Made by a program: the position numbers and the translations under genes. A stretch of DNA of 56,070 nt, taken from positions 1-56,070 of the forward strand of contig JANXLU010000057.1 of NCBI GenBank assembly GCA_025354985.1. The letters are read 5' to 3'. Below are positions 33,462 to 42,182 of the stretch, piece after piece (positions within the stretch are counted from its first letter, which is position 1; each line of letters starts with the position of its first letter). The stretch is from Chloroflexota bacterium. Its GTDB lineage: Bacteria; Chloroflexota; Anaerolineae; J036; Brachytrichaceae. The notes below the pieces were generated by a model. It was not told where the DNA came from. It was given only the letters and a program-made list of their open reading frames with translations, and did not search any database.

Positions 33462-33872
33462 ATGCAATCACAATTGGGTCACGTTGTTTATGGCGTTGCT
33501 GCGGAACACCAGCCGTTTTACAAGGACTTATTCGAATTTTTAGGGTGGACAGTGATTTACGACAGCCCTGAAATGTGTGGGTTTGGCGACAAAAATCACG
33601 CAAGCGTATGGTTTGGACGCCCACTAAAAAGCACCGTTAATGACTATGACGGCTTTGGCGTCAATCATGTTGGCATTCACACGTCCGAAATTGAGGACGT
33701 TGACACAGCTGCTGCATTTTTGCGTAAACGTGGCATTGCCATGCTATTTGATACACCAAGACATCATCCTGAGTTTTCGAGCCCGACCAACGTCTATTAT
33801 CAGATTATGTTTGAGTCTCCGGATCGAATTTTGTTTGAAATTGTCTATACGCCTGCGTCTGGTGCTGCGTAG
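33462..33872 (+). CDS. VOC (glyoxalase/dioxygenase superfamily) protein
   Basis: 136 residues, two beta-alpha-beta-beta-beta halves typical of the vicinal oxygen chelate fold: GHVVYGVAAEHQPFYKDLFE at the start, GVNHVGIHTSEIEDV in the middle, and PDRILFEIVYTP with a Glu that may bind metal. The substrate is unknown; relatives include glyoxalases, dioxygenases and antibiotic-resistance proteins. The gene has a strong Shine-Dalgarno (AAGGAG, four bases from ATG) and a strong promoter under an operator, so it looks tightly repressed and highly inducible. Confidence 0.85.
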   Translation: MQSQLGHVVYGVAAEHQPFYKDLFEFLGWTVIYDSPEMCGFGDKNHASVWFGRPLKSTVNDYDGFGVNHVGIHTSEIEDVDTAAAFLRKRGIAMLFDTPRHHPEFSSPTNVYYQIMFESPDRILFEIVYTPASGAA

Positions 33873-33898
33873 CGCTTTGCAACACGGGAGGAATTGGC

Positions 33899-34681
33899 CT
33901 AAGGGTTTGCGTTTAGTGCGGCAACGTCGCCTACTATGATGATGGCAGGCGGTTGGAGGTTGCTGCATACGCGAATGGCTTGAGCGAGGGTCGTGCGTAT
34001 GACTATTTGTCCAGGCAACGTGCCCTGTTCAATCAGGGCAACGGGTGTGTTGGACGGTCTCCCATGAGCCAGAAGCTGGCTGACAATAACGGGTAATTGT
34101 TCTACACCCATCATGAAGACCGCGGTTGGCACAGCCGCGGCGGTATTCCAGTCAATTCCGCTGGCGGTGCCATCGTCGGCGGAGTGCGCTGCAAAAATTC
34201 CGATTGCCGCCGATAACCCGCGGTGGGTAAGCGGGATTCCGGCTGCTGCAGGGACGGCAATTGCCGAGCTGATCCCGGGAACTACTTCCACATCAATGTC
34301 AGCCTCCCGGGCAGCAAGCACTTCTTCATAGCCCCGACCGAACACAAAAGGGTCGCCACCTTTTAGCCGGATCACTGTTTTTCCCTGGCGGGCAAATGCT
34401 ACCAATTGCTCGTTAATCTGGTGTTGCTTTGGCGTGCCGCCTTTGCCGGGGGACTTTCCCACATCGATCCGCAGCGCATGATCGGGTGCGTAGGCGAGCA
34501 AATCCGGGTGAGCCAGTCGATCAAACATCACGACGTCCGCCCGAGCAAGCGCGCGGATTCCCTTGAGCGTAATGAGCTCGGGGTCACCCGGCCCCGCGCC
34601 AACAAGTATGATGCGCCCACGTCGATCACCGGATGCCGACCATTCGGATGAAGTTGTTTCGGGACTATGGGGCGTATTCAC
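33899..34681 (-). CDS. cobA: Uroporphyrinogen-III C-methyltransferase
   Basis: Two SAM-dependent methylations of uroporphyrinogen III give precorrin-2, the branch to siroheme and cobalamin. 260 residues from GTG 34681; family motifs are LVGAGPGDPELITLKG, VMFDRLAHPDLL, RLKGGDPFVFGRG, EVVPGISSA and GIPLTHRG. A TTG at 34720 overlapping the upstream gene by 11 bases is an alternative start; neither has a clear Shine-Dalgarno. It follows the precorrin-2 dehydrogenase gene. The ferrochelatase step is not seen in this window. Confidence 0.9.
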   Translation of the reverse strand: MNTPHSPETTSSEWSASGDRRGRIILVGAGPGDPELITLKGIRALARADVVMFDRLAHPDLLAYAPDHALRIDVGKSPGKGGTPKQHQINEQLVAFARQGKTVIRLKGGDPFVFGRGYEEVLAAREADIDVEVVPGISSAIAVPAAAGIPLTHRGLSAAIGIFAAHSADDGTASGIDWNTAAAVPTAVFMMGVEQLPVIVSQLLAHGRPSNTPVALIEQGTLPGQIVIRTTLAQAIRVCSNLQPPAIIIVGDVAALNANP

Positions 34682-34709
34682 GGTAGATACGATCGGATTT
34701 GCATCGTGG

Positions 34710-35426
34710 TCATACGCCAAAGCAGGCTCGGCAATGTGCCGGTTTGTCGGCAAACGCTGCGCAGTTCGCGGTAGCCCTGGTGCCATGGTGGCTGCGGGTT
34801 AGAAATTCGTTCATAACCGTCTCAACAGCAGCGGTTTGTCCGGTGGAAATTAGTTCCGGCGCGCATGATTCAAGCAACCCTTCCCAAAATGCTTGTCGGC
34901 GTGCGTAGGTTGGGATCACAGACTTTACAGCGGGGCGCCAGGCCCCAAGAAACTCAGCCAATCTTGCTGCATCTTCGGTTAGCAGCACGTGTTGAATGTG
35001 GTCACGAAGTTGCTTGGCCAATGCCGGGCTGGTTCCGCTGGTTGAAACGGCCACTTGGAGCGGGCCGCGCCGTGCAACCGCCGGTGCAATAAAGTTGCAG
35101 TTTTCCAAGTCGTCAACCGCATTTGCAATACGTTGGCGGGCGTTGGCCAGCTGATACACATGTGCATTGAGTGCTTTGTGATCCGTCGCACTAATCACCA
35201 TGAAGTGTTCTCCGATATCACCGTCGACAAAGTCACGTTTGTGCCAAACGAGAGCGCCATTCGCGTGCGCGTGTTGAATGTCGGCGCTTGCATCCGGCGC
35301 GATGACCGTGACACGCGCCTCCGCCGATAAAAGTTCACGAACTTTTCCCGTGGCAATGCGCCCACCTCCAACGACCAACACGGACCGCTGACGCAGATCA
35401 AGATAAATCGGAAGAAAATTTGCCAT
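34710..35426 (-). CDS. Precorrin-2 dehydrogenase (siroheme synthase N-terminal domain, Met8-like)
   Basis: 238 residues from ATG 35426, with AGGA a few bases upstream. NAD-binding VLVVGGGRIATGKVRELL, then ANAVDDLENCNFIAPAV with the catalytic-type Asp, then SGTSPALAKQLR. It oxidises precorrin-2 to sirohydrochlorin using NAD+; Met8p and CysG homologues also chelate iron. The C-terminal part after about residue 150 is longer than the minimal domain. A start at 35495 would only add a low-similarity stretch. It pairs with cobA downstream. Confidence 0.9.
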   Translation of the reverse strand: MANFLPIYLDLRQRSVLVVGGGRIATGKVRELLSAEARVTVIAPDASADIQHAHANGALVWHKRDFVDGDIGEHFMVISATDHKALNAHVYQLANARQRIANAVDDLENCNFIAPAVARRGPLQVAVSTSGTSPALAKQLRDHIQHVLLTEDAARLAEFLGAWRPAVKSVIPTYARRQAFWEGLLESCAPELISTGQTAAVETVMNEFLTRSHHGTRATANCAAFADKPAHCRACFGV

Positions 35427-35597
35427 GGTCGTTCCTGTGTGCGCTTCTTGTTTACGCGGCGGTTGATCCAGTCTATCTTGATCCGGCGACAACAAGCGCG
35501 AACGGGATTATCATTCAAAGATCGCCTGCTCGTGGCAACATGAGCGGCAAGGGCCCACCACGAGAAAGTTGATTCCAGATTAAGGAGAAGAAGATTT

Positions 35598-37007
35598 ATG
35601 AATATTGTGAAACTTAGTTCAGTGACGGCAGTGATTGCCATTACACTGGCAGCGTGCGCCCCCGCACCTGCCCCCGCAGAACCCACAAAGGCACCAGCCC
35701 CTGCCGCGACTGCGGCGCCTGTGGCGACTGCAGCGCCAGCCGCAACTGCGGCACCGGCGGTCCCCGCCGCGCCAGTCATGACAGCCAAAGGCGGAGATAT
35801 TCGCAAGAGCAAGAGTGGCTTTAAGGGCATATTGCAATACTGGGTGCTGGGTTATCAGCCCGCCCGCGCCAACCTGACCGGTCGCTTGATGGATGACGCA
35901 GCCGCCCAGTTCACCGCCGACAATCCAGATATCAAGGTGGAAATCACCGGGTATACCGGTGACCAAGCCGGGTTTACCAAGCTGACGCAGGCTGTTCAGG
36001 GTGGCAGCGTGGACATGTTCCGACTGCCCAGCGACATCCTGCCTCTGTTGGTGCGGGATGACTTGGTTGCGCCTATCGACACCTTTCTGACCGACGCGGA
36101 CAAGGCCGATATTTTCCCAAACCTTATTCAGGCGGTTAGCATCAAGGGCAAGGCCTATGCTTGGCCCCTTTGGGTTCCACCCGTAGGAATGTATATGAAC
36201 CTAGACGTGTTCAAGGAGAAAGGTGTTGAACTGCCACCCAAAAACTGGACCTATGATCAGTTTGTTGATGTCGCGAAGAAACTCACCTTTGCCCGTGCCA
36301 ACGGAGAAAAGGTATATGGCTTTACGGCCGGAATCGACCCCGGTTTGGTCAATGCCTGGCCGTTGTTTATGGGGGACGCCGCCAACATCATCCCGCTGAA
36401 CAAGGACAACACACAGTTTCAGTTTGACTCGCCCGAGGCAACCGCCGCGTTGAACAAATTTGCCGAGCTCGCATTGGTTCACAAGGTGACCCCACCAGAT
36501 TTTGGCGCCCAGAATATTGCCGACATCGGAACGGGTTTTAAGAAAGGTGTGTATGCCATGTATCCGGAGCCCTCGGGTGCCAGCGGTGGTTACAAGGCCG
36601 ACAAGGTGAACTTTGACGTTTGGCCCATGCCCGTGGGCAAGGGCGGCAAGCCCGTTACAGCCGGTGGCATTGGATTGATCTCGGTCTATAACGGAAAGGA
36701 TAAGGCGAAGACCGCAGCCGCCATGGATTTGGGTCGATACCTGACCAGCAAGGAAGTGGGCGACGATGTTGCTGGTTTTTATCTGGCGCCCGGCGCGCGC
36801 AAGAGCGTAAAGACAAGCGACCCAATCAACAAGTTCGAACCGTTTGTTGAATACACTTACATCACCCCAATCATTGCCGATTGGCCCGCGATCCGCACGC
36901 TGATTCATCCGGAAATCCAGAACATCATTTTTGGCAAGAGCAAAGCCGAAGATGCCATGAAGAAAATTGCACCCGAAATAAACAAGACGCTGGCTGCCGC
37001 TAAATAA
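35598..37007 (+). CDS. Sugar ABC transporter substrate-binding lipoprotein
   Basis: 469 residues. Signal with lipobox Leu17-Ala-Ala-Cys20, an Ala/Pro/Thr-rich linker (about 21-60), and a family-1 solute-binding protein body with the sugar-binder pattern (VEITGYTGDQAGFTKL, YMNLDVFKEKGVELPPKNW). The Shine-Dalgarno AAGGAG is strong. Downstream are two permeases, so this is a CUT1 carbohydrate importer. The sugar is unknown. A GH4 alpha-galactosidase lies 9 kb downstream but not in the operon, so melibiose or related sugars are only a possibility. Confidence 0.93.
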   Translation: MNIVKLSSVTAVIAITLAACAPAPAPAEPTKAPAPAATAAPVATAAPAATAAPAVPAAPVMTAKGGDIRKSKSGFKGILQYWVLGYQPARANLTGRLMDDAAAQFTADNPDIKVEITGYTGDQAGFTKLTQAVQGGSVDMFRLPSDILPLLVRDDLVAPIDTFLTDADKADIFPNLIQAVSIKGKAYAWPLWVPPVGMYMNLDVFKEKGVELPPKNWTYDQFVDVAKKLTFARANGEKVYGFTAGIDPGLVNAWPLFMGDAANIIPLNKDNTQFQFDSPEATAALNKFAELALVHKVTPPDFGAQNIADIGTGFKKGVYAMYPEPSGASGGYKADKVNFDVWPMPVGKGGKPVTAGGIGLISVYNGKDKAKTAAAMDLGRYLTSKEVGDDVAGFYLAPGARKSVKTSDPINKFEPFVEYTYITPIIADWPAIRTLIHPEIQNIIFGKSKAEDAMKKIAPEINKTLAAAK

Positions 37008-37033
37008 TTGAATTGGACAGCCGTTGATTGAAC

Positions 37034-37067
37034 GGGGGCATTGACTGGTAGAACGGTCAGTGCCCCC
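37034..37067 (+). terminator. 12-bp stem-loop between binding-protein and permease genes
   Basis: GGGGGCATTGAC (37034-37045) pairs with GTCAGTGCCCCC (37056-37067), with one G-T pair. There is no T-run. Such intergenic hairpins in sugar operons usually stabilise the upstream message, so that more binding protein than permease is made. Confidence 0.6.
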
Positions 37068-37110
37068 TCATAATATTGAAAATCTGCAGCCGACACCAGG
37101 CCATAAATCG

Positions 37111-38010
37111 ATGATGCAAAGCGCCCGGAAATTTGCTAAAAAGCATGGTTGGAGTTATGCGTTTGTCCTGCCTAGCATGGTGACGTTTTGCATCTTCGTC
37201 CTGTTTCCAGTGGTGTGGTCGCTGGTTATTTCATTTCAGAAATACAGTTTGTCGCGTGGCGGCGTCTGGCTCGATCCTGTTTACCAAAATTACGTCGATG
37301 CGTTCACCACCCAAGGCGGTGTGTTTGTGACGGCGATTCGCAACACACTCATATATTCGGCCGTAACAGTGGCGTCAAACGTACTGATCGGATTGATCCT
37401 CTCGAGTTTGATCCAGCCGCTTGGGTTTCGCCTGCAATCCTTCTTCCGCGCAGCCTATTACCTCCCAGCCGTTACCAGTGCGGTCGTCATAGGCATGACA
37501 TGGCGGTATATCTATAACGGTCAATGGGGTCTGGCCAATTACCTCTTGGAAAAGGTCGGCCTGGAGCCACTGCGCTGGCTTAGCAACCCGGACATTGCGT
37601 TGGGCAGTATCACCCTCAGCACTGTGCTAACCATCCCGGCAACGGCAGTTGTCTTGTTTTCCGCCGCGATGGGGAGCATCCCCAAAGAGTACTATGAGGC
37701 TGCCGAACTGGATGGCGCGGGCCCGATACGCCGCTGGTGGAACATTACGCTTCCGCTTATCAAATCGGTCACGCTGTATTTGGCGGTTTTGTATACGATC
37801 GCCAGTTTCGAAGTATTTGAAAAAGTATTTGTAATGGTGCCCAGTGGGGTGGCCAACAGCACCCAGACTATTGTGACCCAGGTCTACCAAAATGGATTCC
37901 AGCAGTTTAACTATGGGGTCGCCGCCGCGCAGGGATTTGTATTGTTTTTGATGATTGCCGTGGTTTCTGTTTTCCAATTCCGAGCACTGCGCTCGGACGT
38001 TGAATACTAG
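37111..38010 (+). CDS. Sugar ABC transporter permease 1 (MalF-like)
   Basis: 299 residues from ATG 37111, preceded by AGG. Six predicted helices. The cytoplasmic coupling loop has the EAA motif (YYEAAELDGAGPIRRWWNITLPL). N-terminal FVLPSMVTFCIFVLFPVVWS is typical of the family. Start codons upstream at 37060 and downstream at 37114 are possible. No ATP-binding subunit follows in the operon, so a shared MsmK-type ATPase is likely. Confidence 0.92.
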   Translation: MMQSARKFAKKHGWSYAFVLPSMVTFCIFVLFPVVWSLVISFQKYSLSRGGVWLDPVYQNYVDAFTTQGGVFVTAIRNTLIYSAVTVASNVLIGLILSSLIQPLGFRLQSFFRAAYYLPAVTSAVVIGMTWRYIYNGQWGLANYLLEKVGLEPLRWLSNPDIALGSITLSTVLTIPATAVVLFSAAMGSIPKEYYEAAELDGAGPIRRWWNITLPLIKSVTLYLAVLYTIASFEVFEKVFVMVPSGVANSTQTIVTQVYQNGFQQFNYGVAAAQGFVLFLMIAVVSVFQFRALRSDVEY

Positions 38011-38033
38011 ATGACTTCACCAGTGCACAGCTC

Positions 38034-38858
38034 ATGATACTCAGACCCAATCGGGCGCTAACCTGGCTGTTTTTGGCGCTTACAACTGTAATTGCACTGT
38101 TTCCAATGTATTGGCTGTTTGTAATGGCGCTGACGCCCATTGGTACGATCCCGCCAAGCACCCCTGCGTTGTTCCCTGATCCTTTTAGCCTGTCCAATAT
38201 CGTTCGATTGTTGACCAATGCCAAGGATTATTTACGCTGGGGTGCCAATAGCATTTTTGTGGCGGGAACGGTTACATTGTGGCATGTTCTGTTTGACACA
38301 TTGAGCGGGTATGCGTTTGCCAAGAAACGCTTCCCGCTGCGCAGCGTTTTCTTTTGGGTTATCCTGAGTACGTTGATGATCCCCGCTCAGGTTACGTTGG
38401 TGCCGCTGTATATCGTAACCAGGCAGCTCGGGCTGATCGACAACTTGTTTGCCGTTATTTTGCCGGGCACGGCTGCGGTTTTTGGCATCTTTCTGATGCG
38501 GCAATATATTCAGACATTGCCTTCGGAATTGGAAGATGCCGCCCGGATTGACGGCTGCAACGAATTTGCCGTATTTTGGAACGTTATCCTGCCGCTTTGC
38601 AAGCCCGCAATCGCGGCATTGGCCATCTTTAGCTTTGTGCGAAATTGGAACGATTTTTTGTGGCCTCTGATTATTCTCAACAAGAGCATTAATTACACGC
38701 TCACCGTGGGTGTTGCCGGGCTTCAGGGCGAATTTAGCACAGACTATGGCATCATATTTGCGGGTGCGGCCCTGGCGGCCCTGCCCATGATCGCCTTCTT
38801 TCTGGCTTTTCAGAAATACTTTCTCGAAGGCGTGCGTATGGGCGCCGTCAAGGGATAG
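38034..38858 (+). CDS. Sugar ABC transporter permease 2 (MalG-like)
   Basis: 274 residues, six helices. The EAA loop reads ELEDAARIDGCNEFAVFWNV, followed by the invariant LCKPAIAA segment. It lies 24 bases after permease 1. The two permeases form the pore with their paralogue, and the binding protein feeds it from outside. The next gene starts 54 bases on and may belong to another unit. Confidence 0.93.
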   Translation: MILRPNRALTWLFLALTTVIALFPMYWLFVMALTPIGTIPPSTPALFPDPFSLSNIVRLLTNAKDYLRWGANSIFVAGTVTLWHVLFDTLSGYAFAKKRFPLRSVFFWVILSTLMIPAQVTLVPLYIVTRQLGLIDNLFAVILPGTAAVFGIFLMRQYIQTLPSELEDAARIDGCNEFAVFWNVILPLCKPAIAALAIFSFVRNWNDFLWPLIILNKSINYTLTVGVAGLQGEFSTDYGIIFAGAALAALPMIAFFLAFQKYFLEGVRMGAVKG

Positions 38859-38911
38859 GCGGCTTTCGCCGTCTTGATTGACATTTAACGCGCATGAGGT
38901 AAAACTGAGTC

Positions 38912-40324
38912 ATGCAGCATTTCGACCTCATCGTAATCGGTTCCGGCCCGGGCGGACAACGTGGCGCGATCCAAGGCGCGAAGTTGGGGAAGCGCGTCGC
39001 CCTGATTGAGAAGCGCGAAGCCGTGGGCGGCTCATCCATCAATACCGGCACCATCCCAAGCAAGACCATGCGCGAAGCGGTTCTGCACCTTAGCGGTTAT
39101 CAGGTTCAACCCATTTATGGTATGAACTATCGGGTCAAGGACAAAATAACCATTGAGGATTTGTTCTTTCGGGTGCAACAGGTTGTCCGGGCCGAGGGTA
39201 GCGTGATGCAGTCGCAACTGTCGCGCAATGGAATTGAAATCATGCACGGCATGGCAAGCTTTACAGATGCCACTCATGTCAAAGTGACCAGTGAGCGCGG
39301 CGTAGCTGAGATTGAAGGTGACAAAATATTGGTCGCGGTGGGAACACGACCAGCCGCGAGCTCCAAAGTGCCAATTAACGGTCGCACGATCATAAATAGT
39401 GACCAAATTTTTGCGTTACCAAAGATTCCAAAGACGTTGATCGTGGTGGGCGGTGGGGTGATAGGTGTGGAATATGCCTGTATGTTTGCGGTATTGGGTG
39501 TCCGCGTGATCTTGATCGAAAAGCAGCCGCGTCTCCTTGCGTTTGCAGACAACGAAATCGTAGAGGCACTCGGTTACCATCTGCGTGACAGTCGGGTCAC
39601 CTTTCGACTGAATGAGGAGGTGGACAGCGTGGAGGAACTGCCCGACGGTACTGTTGTGGCCAATCTGAAGAGCAAAAAACGCGTGTCCGGGGATGCACTG
39701 CTGTATGCGGTGGGGCGTCAAGGAAACGTGGATGGTTTGGACTTGGCTAATGCCGGCCTGGCTGCCGATGATCGCGGTCGTATTGCCGTTGATTTGGATT
39801 ATCGTACTTCGGTGCCGTCCGTGATGGCGGTTGGTGATGTCATTGGATTTCCGCAACTGGCCAGCGTGAGCATGGAGCAGGGCCGTATCGCAGTTGGCAA
39901 GGCATTTGGCGCAATGGTGGTGTCCAACCCGGCCAATTACCCGTACGGCATTTATACGATCCCGGAAATATCCTTTGTCGGAAAAACGGAAGAACAGCTG
40001 ACCCAAGAGGATGTGCCGTATGAGGTTGGAATTGCGTTTTACCGTGAGATTGCGCGTGGCGCCATCAGGGGTGACTCGACCGGTCGTCTCAAGATTATTT
40101 TCCACCGCGAGACCCATCACATCATGGGCGTGCACATCATTGGTGAAGGCGCCTCTGAATTGGTGCATATCGGGCAGGCCGTGCTCAGCATGAATGGCAC
40201 GGTGGACTATTTTGTCAACACGGTATTTAACTATCCGACACTCGCCGAATGTTACAAGGCCGCGGCATTTAACGGACTGAACAAGCTTAGTAAATTTGAG
40301 CAGCTGGAAGAATACACGTCTTGA
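38912..40324 (+). CDS. sthA: Soluble pyridine nucleotide transhydrogenase-type flavoprotein
   Basis: 470 residues, FAD- and NAD(P)-binding two-domain reductase (GSGPGGQRGAIQGAKLG, then VVGGGVIGVEYACMF). In lipoamide dehydrogenases the redox disulfide is GGTCLNVGCIPSK; here the segment reads GGSSINTGTIPSKT, so both cysteines are lost, as in SthA-type enzymes that swap hydride between NADH and NADPH rather than use thiols. The C-terminus has a family dimerisation domain (YGIYTIPEISFVG). Its stop shares TTGA with the start of the next gene. Confidence 0.88.
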   Translation: MQHFDLIVIGSGPGGQRGAIQGAKLGKRVALIEKREAVGGSSINTGTIPSKTMREAVLHLSGYQVQPIYGMNYRVKDKITIEDLFFRVQQVVRAEGSVMQSQLSRNGIEIMHGMASFTDATHVKVTSERGVAEIEGDKILVAVGTRPAASSKVPINGRTIINSDQIFALPKIPKTLIVVGGGVIGVEYACMFAVLGVRVILIEKQPRLLAFADNEIVEALGYHLRDSRVTFRLNEEVDSVEELPDGTVVANLKSKKRVSGDALLYAVGRQGNVDGLDLANAGLAADDRGRIAVDLDYRTSVPSVMAVGDVIGFPQLASVSMEQGRIAVGKAFGAMVVSNPANYPYGIYTIPEISFVGKTEEQLTQEDVPYEVGIAFYREIARGAIRGDSTGRLKIIFHRETHHIMGVHIIGEGASELVHIGQAVLSMNGTVDYFVNTVFNYPTLAECYKAAAFNGLNKLSKFEQLEEYTS

Positions 40325-41292
40325 AGTCACTTGCTATTTCCTTTGATGATGTGCGCGATGCGGTCGGCCGGATCGCGGGCATTGCAACGGTCACACCGGT
40401 CCAAACGAGTCGGTGGCTGAATGAACAAACCGGTTGTGAAGTGTTTGTCAAGTGCGAAAACTTTCAACGCACCGGTTCGTTTAAGTTTCGAGGTGCGTAT
40501 AACGCCATCAGCCGATTGACCCCGGATCAACGTGGGCACGGTGTAGTCGCGTTTTCCAGTGGAAACCATGCGCAAGCAGTGGCACTTGCGGCTCGATTGC
40601 TCAGCGTACCGGCAACGATCGTCATGCCCACTGATGCACCGGAGGTAAAGGTGCAAGCCACGCGCGAATATGGCGCGACGATAGTGCGATTTGATCGGTT
40701 GACCCAAAATCGCGAAGACATTGCGCGCGGGTTGGCGGGTGACTCGGGCGCGACCATAATTCCGCCCTTTGATCACCCGCATGTCATGGCTGGGCAGGGC
40801 ACCCTCATGGTGGAGTGGCTTGAGCAGGTGCGTGTGCTGTCAGGAACAGGTCTGGACGCAGTGGTTATTCCGGTCGGCGGTGGCGGGCTTATCGCAGGCT
40901 GCGCGATCGCCGCCAAGGGTATCGATCCTGACATCCACGTTATTGGAGTGGAGCCCGAGGGTGCCGATGACACCAGGCAGAGCTTGGAGAAGGGCGAGCA
41001 AGTTAGCATCAGCCCACCCACGACGATCGCGGACGGCATCCGCACGCCACGCCCGGGCAACCTGACATTCCCCATTGAGCAGGCGCTAGTGGATGACGTT
41101 GTATTGGTAACAGAGGCCGACATTTGGCGAGCGCTGAGCGTACTGATACTGCGCATGAAGCTGGTGAGCGAGCCCACTGGCGCTGTGGCGCTAGCAGCGC
41201 TTATGGCCGGGCGGATTCCAAAATCATTCCGCCGTGTGGGCGTGCTGTTGTGTGGCGGCAACGTAGAGCCCGAATTGCTGGCACAAGTGTAG
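40321..41292 (+). CDS. Threonine/serine dehydratase (PLP)
   Basis: 323 residues from TTG 40321, overlapping the previous TGA (TTGA). Fold type II PLP enzyme: Lys55 in GSFKFRG forms the Schiff base, SSGNHAQAVALAA binds substrate, GGGGLIAG binds phosphate and LLCGGNVEP is near the end. It lacks the C-terminal ACT regulatory domain of biosynthetic IlvA, so it is closest to the catabolic TdcB or serine racemase type. Product is 2-oxobutanoate or pyruvate with ammonia. Coupled to sthA, but the link is unclear. Confidence 0.88.
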   Translation: MKSLAISFDDVRDAVGRIAGIATVTPVQTSRWLNEQTGCEVFVKCENFQRTGSFKFRGAYNAISRLTPDQRGHGVVAFSSGNHAQAVALAARLLSVPATIVMPTDAPEVKVQATREYGATIVRFDRLTQNREDIARGLAGDSGATIIPPFDHPHVMAGQGTLMVEWLEQVRVLSGTGLDAVVIPVGGGGLIAGCAIAAKGIDPDIHVIGVEPEGADDTRQSLEKGEQVSISPPTTIADGIRTPRPGNLTFPIEQALVDDVVLVTEADIWRALSVLILRMKLVSEPTGAVALAALMAGRIPKSFRRVGVLLCGGNVEPELLAQV

Positions 41293-41470
41293 TGCGCTAA
41301 TACCCGCGAAAAAATACATTCATGCTGCGAGTAATGGGCTCCTTGCAGCTTGCTCGTGGAACGCTGACTGCGGCGCCACATCGAATACTCCCTGGCATTG
41401 TTTTGAATTAGCGCGACGGTGGGGATAAGGACTGACGGCTATGTCAGGGTTTGCGGTTTGGACGATGCAG

Positions 41471-41479
41471 TGATACCAT
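41471..41479 (+). promoter_or_regulatory. Extended -10 promoter of the response-regulator gene
   Basis: TGATACCAT, eleven bases before ATG 41491: leader of about four bases at most. Confidence 0.4.
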
Positions 41480-41490
41480 CGCCAGCATCC

Positions 41491-42159
41491 ATGACACCAA
41501 CGCCCATCAAAATTTTGCTGGCAGATGACCATCGCTTCTTTAGGGACGGCGTACGCAGTCTGCTTGAAAGCGTTGCCGGGTTTGAAGTGGTTGGCGAGGC
41601 GGGCAACGGGGAGCAGGCGGTATCACAAGCGGCGCTTCTAAAACCCGATGTCATTTTGATGGATGTTCAGATGCCGGGTCTCAATGGTGTTGAGGCAACG
41701 CGTCGGATCATTGCAACACAACCCCAGATGGCCGTATTGATGGTGACAATGTTTGAGGATACCGATCTGGTTGTTGCAGCAATGCGCGCCGGCGCGCGCG
41801 GCTACATACTGAAAGATGCCGGCGAGGACGAGATGACCCGCTCAATCCGTGCCGTGCACAGCGGTGAGGCGTTGTTTGGCCCCGCGGTGGCCCGCCGATT
41901 GCTGAGCATAGTTTTGGATGGAAAGATCAAAGTAGCTCCTCCGCGTCCCAACGGTGCACCGTTTGAGGAACTGTCTGACCGAGAACTCGGCGTGTTGAAA
42001 ATGTTGTCGTTGGGCCAGTCCGTTAGCAGTATATCGGAGACGACCAAGCTCAGCGCCAAGACAGTGCGAAATTACATCAGCAACATTCTTGGTAAATTGC
42101 ATGCGGTTGATCGGGCGGACTTGATTAATCGTGCCCGGGCGGCAGGTCTGACTGAATAA
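41491..42159 (+). CDS. LuxR/NarL-type response regulator
   Basis: 222 residues from ATG 41491. Receiver domain with acidic Asp12-Asp13, phospho-acceptor Asp58 (VILMDVQMPG), Thr in MVTMFED and Lys in ILKDAGEDE. The C-terminal LuxR helix-turn-helix shows ELSDRELGVLKMLSLGQS and KLSAKTVRNYISNIL. The usual partner is a HisKA_3 kinase; none is next to it. It is followed by a pseudokinase gene 23 bases later. An earlier GTG-type start would add 24 residues that precede the promoter. Confidence 0.9.
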   Translation: MTPTPIKILLADDHRFFRDGVRSLLESVAGFEVVGEAGNGEQAVSQAALLKPDVILMDVQMPGLNGVEATRRIIATQPQMAVLMVTMFEDTDLVVAAMRAGARGYILKDAGEDEMTRSIRAVHSGEALFGPAVARRLLSIVLDGKIKVAPPRPNGAPFEELSDRELGVLKMLSLGQSVSSISETTKLSAKTVRNYISNILGKLHAVDRADLINRARAAGLTE

Positions 42160-42166
42160 TCCCGAC

Positions 42167-42172
42167 TAGAAT
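42167..42172 (+). promoter_or_regulatory. -10-like box before the pseudokinase gene
   Basis: TAGAAT, ten bases before ATG 42183. It lies in the 23-base gap after the response-regulator stop; no -35 is clear. Read-through from the regulator gene may also occur. Confidence 0.35.
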
Positions 42173-42182
42173 CGAAACAGCC

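Noticed and set aside
35690-35780. Short tandem repeats in the Ala/Pro linker of the binding protein
   Set aside because: Ordinary low-complexity linker after a lipobox.
38912-40324. Dihydrolipoamide dehydrogenase
   Set aside because: Both redox cysteines are missing, which fits the transhydrogenase type instead.
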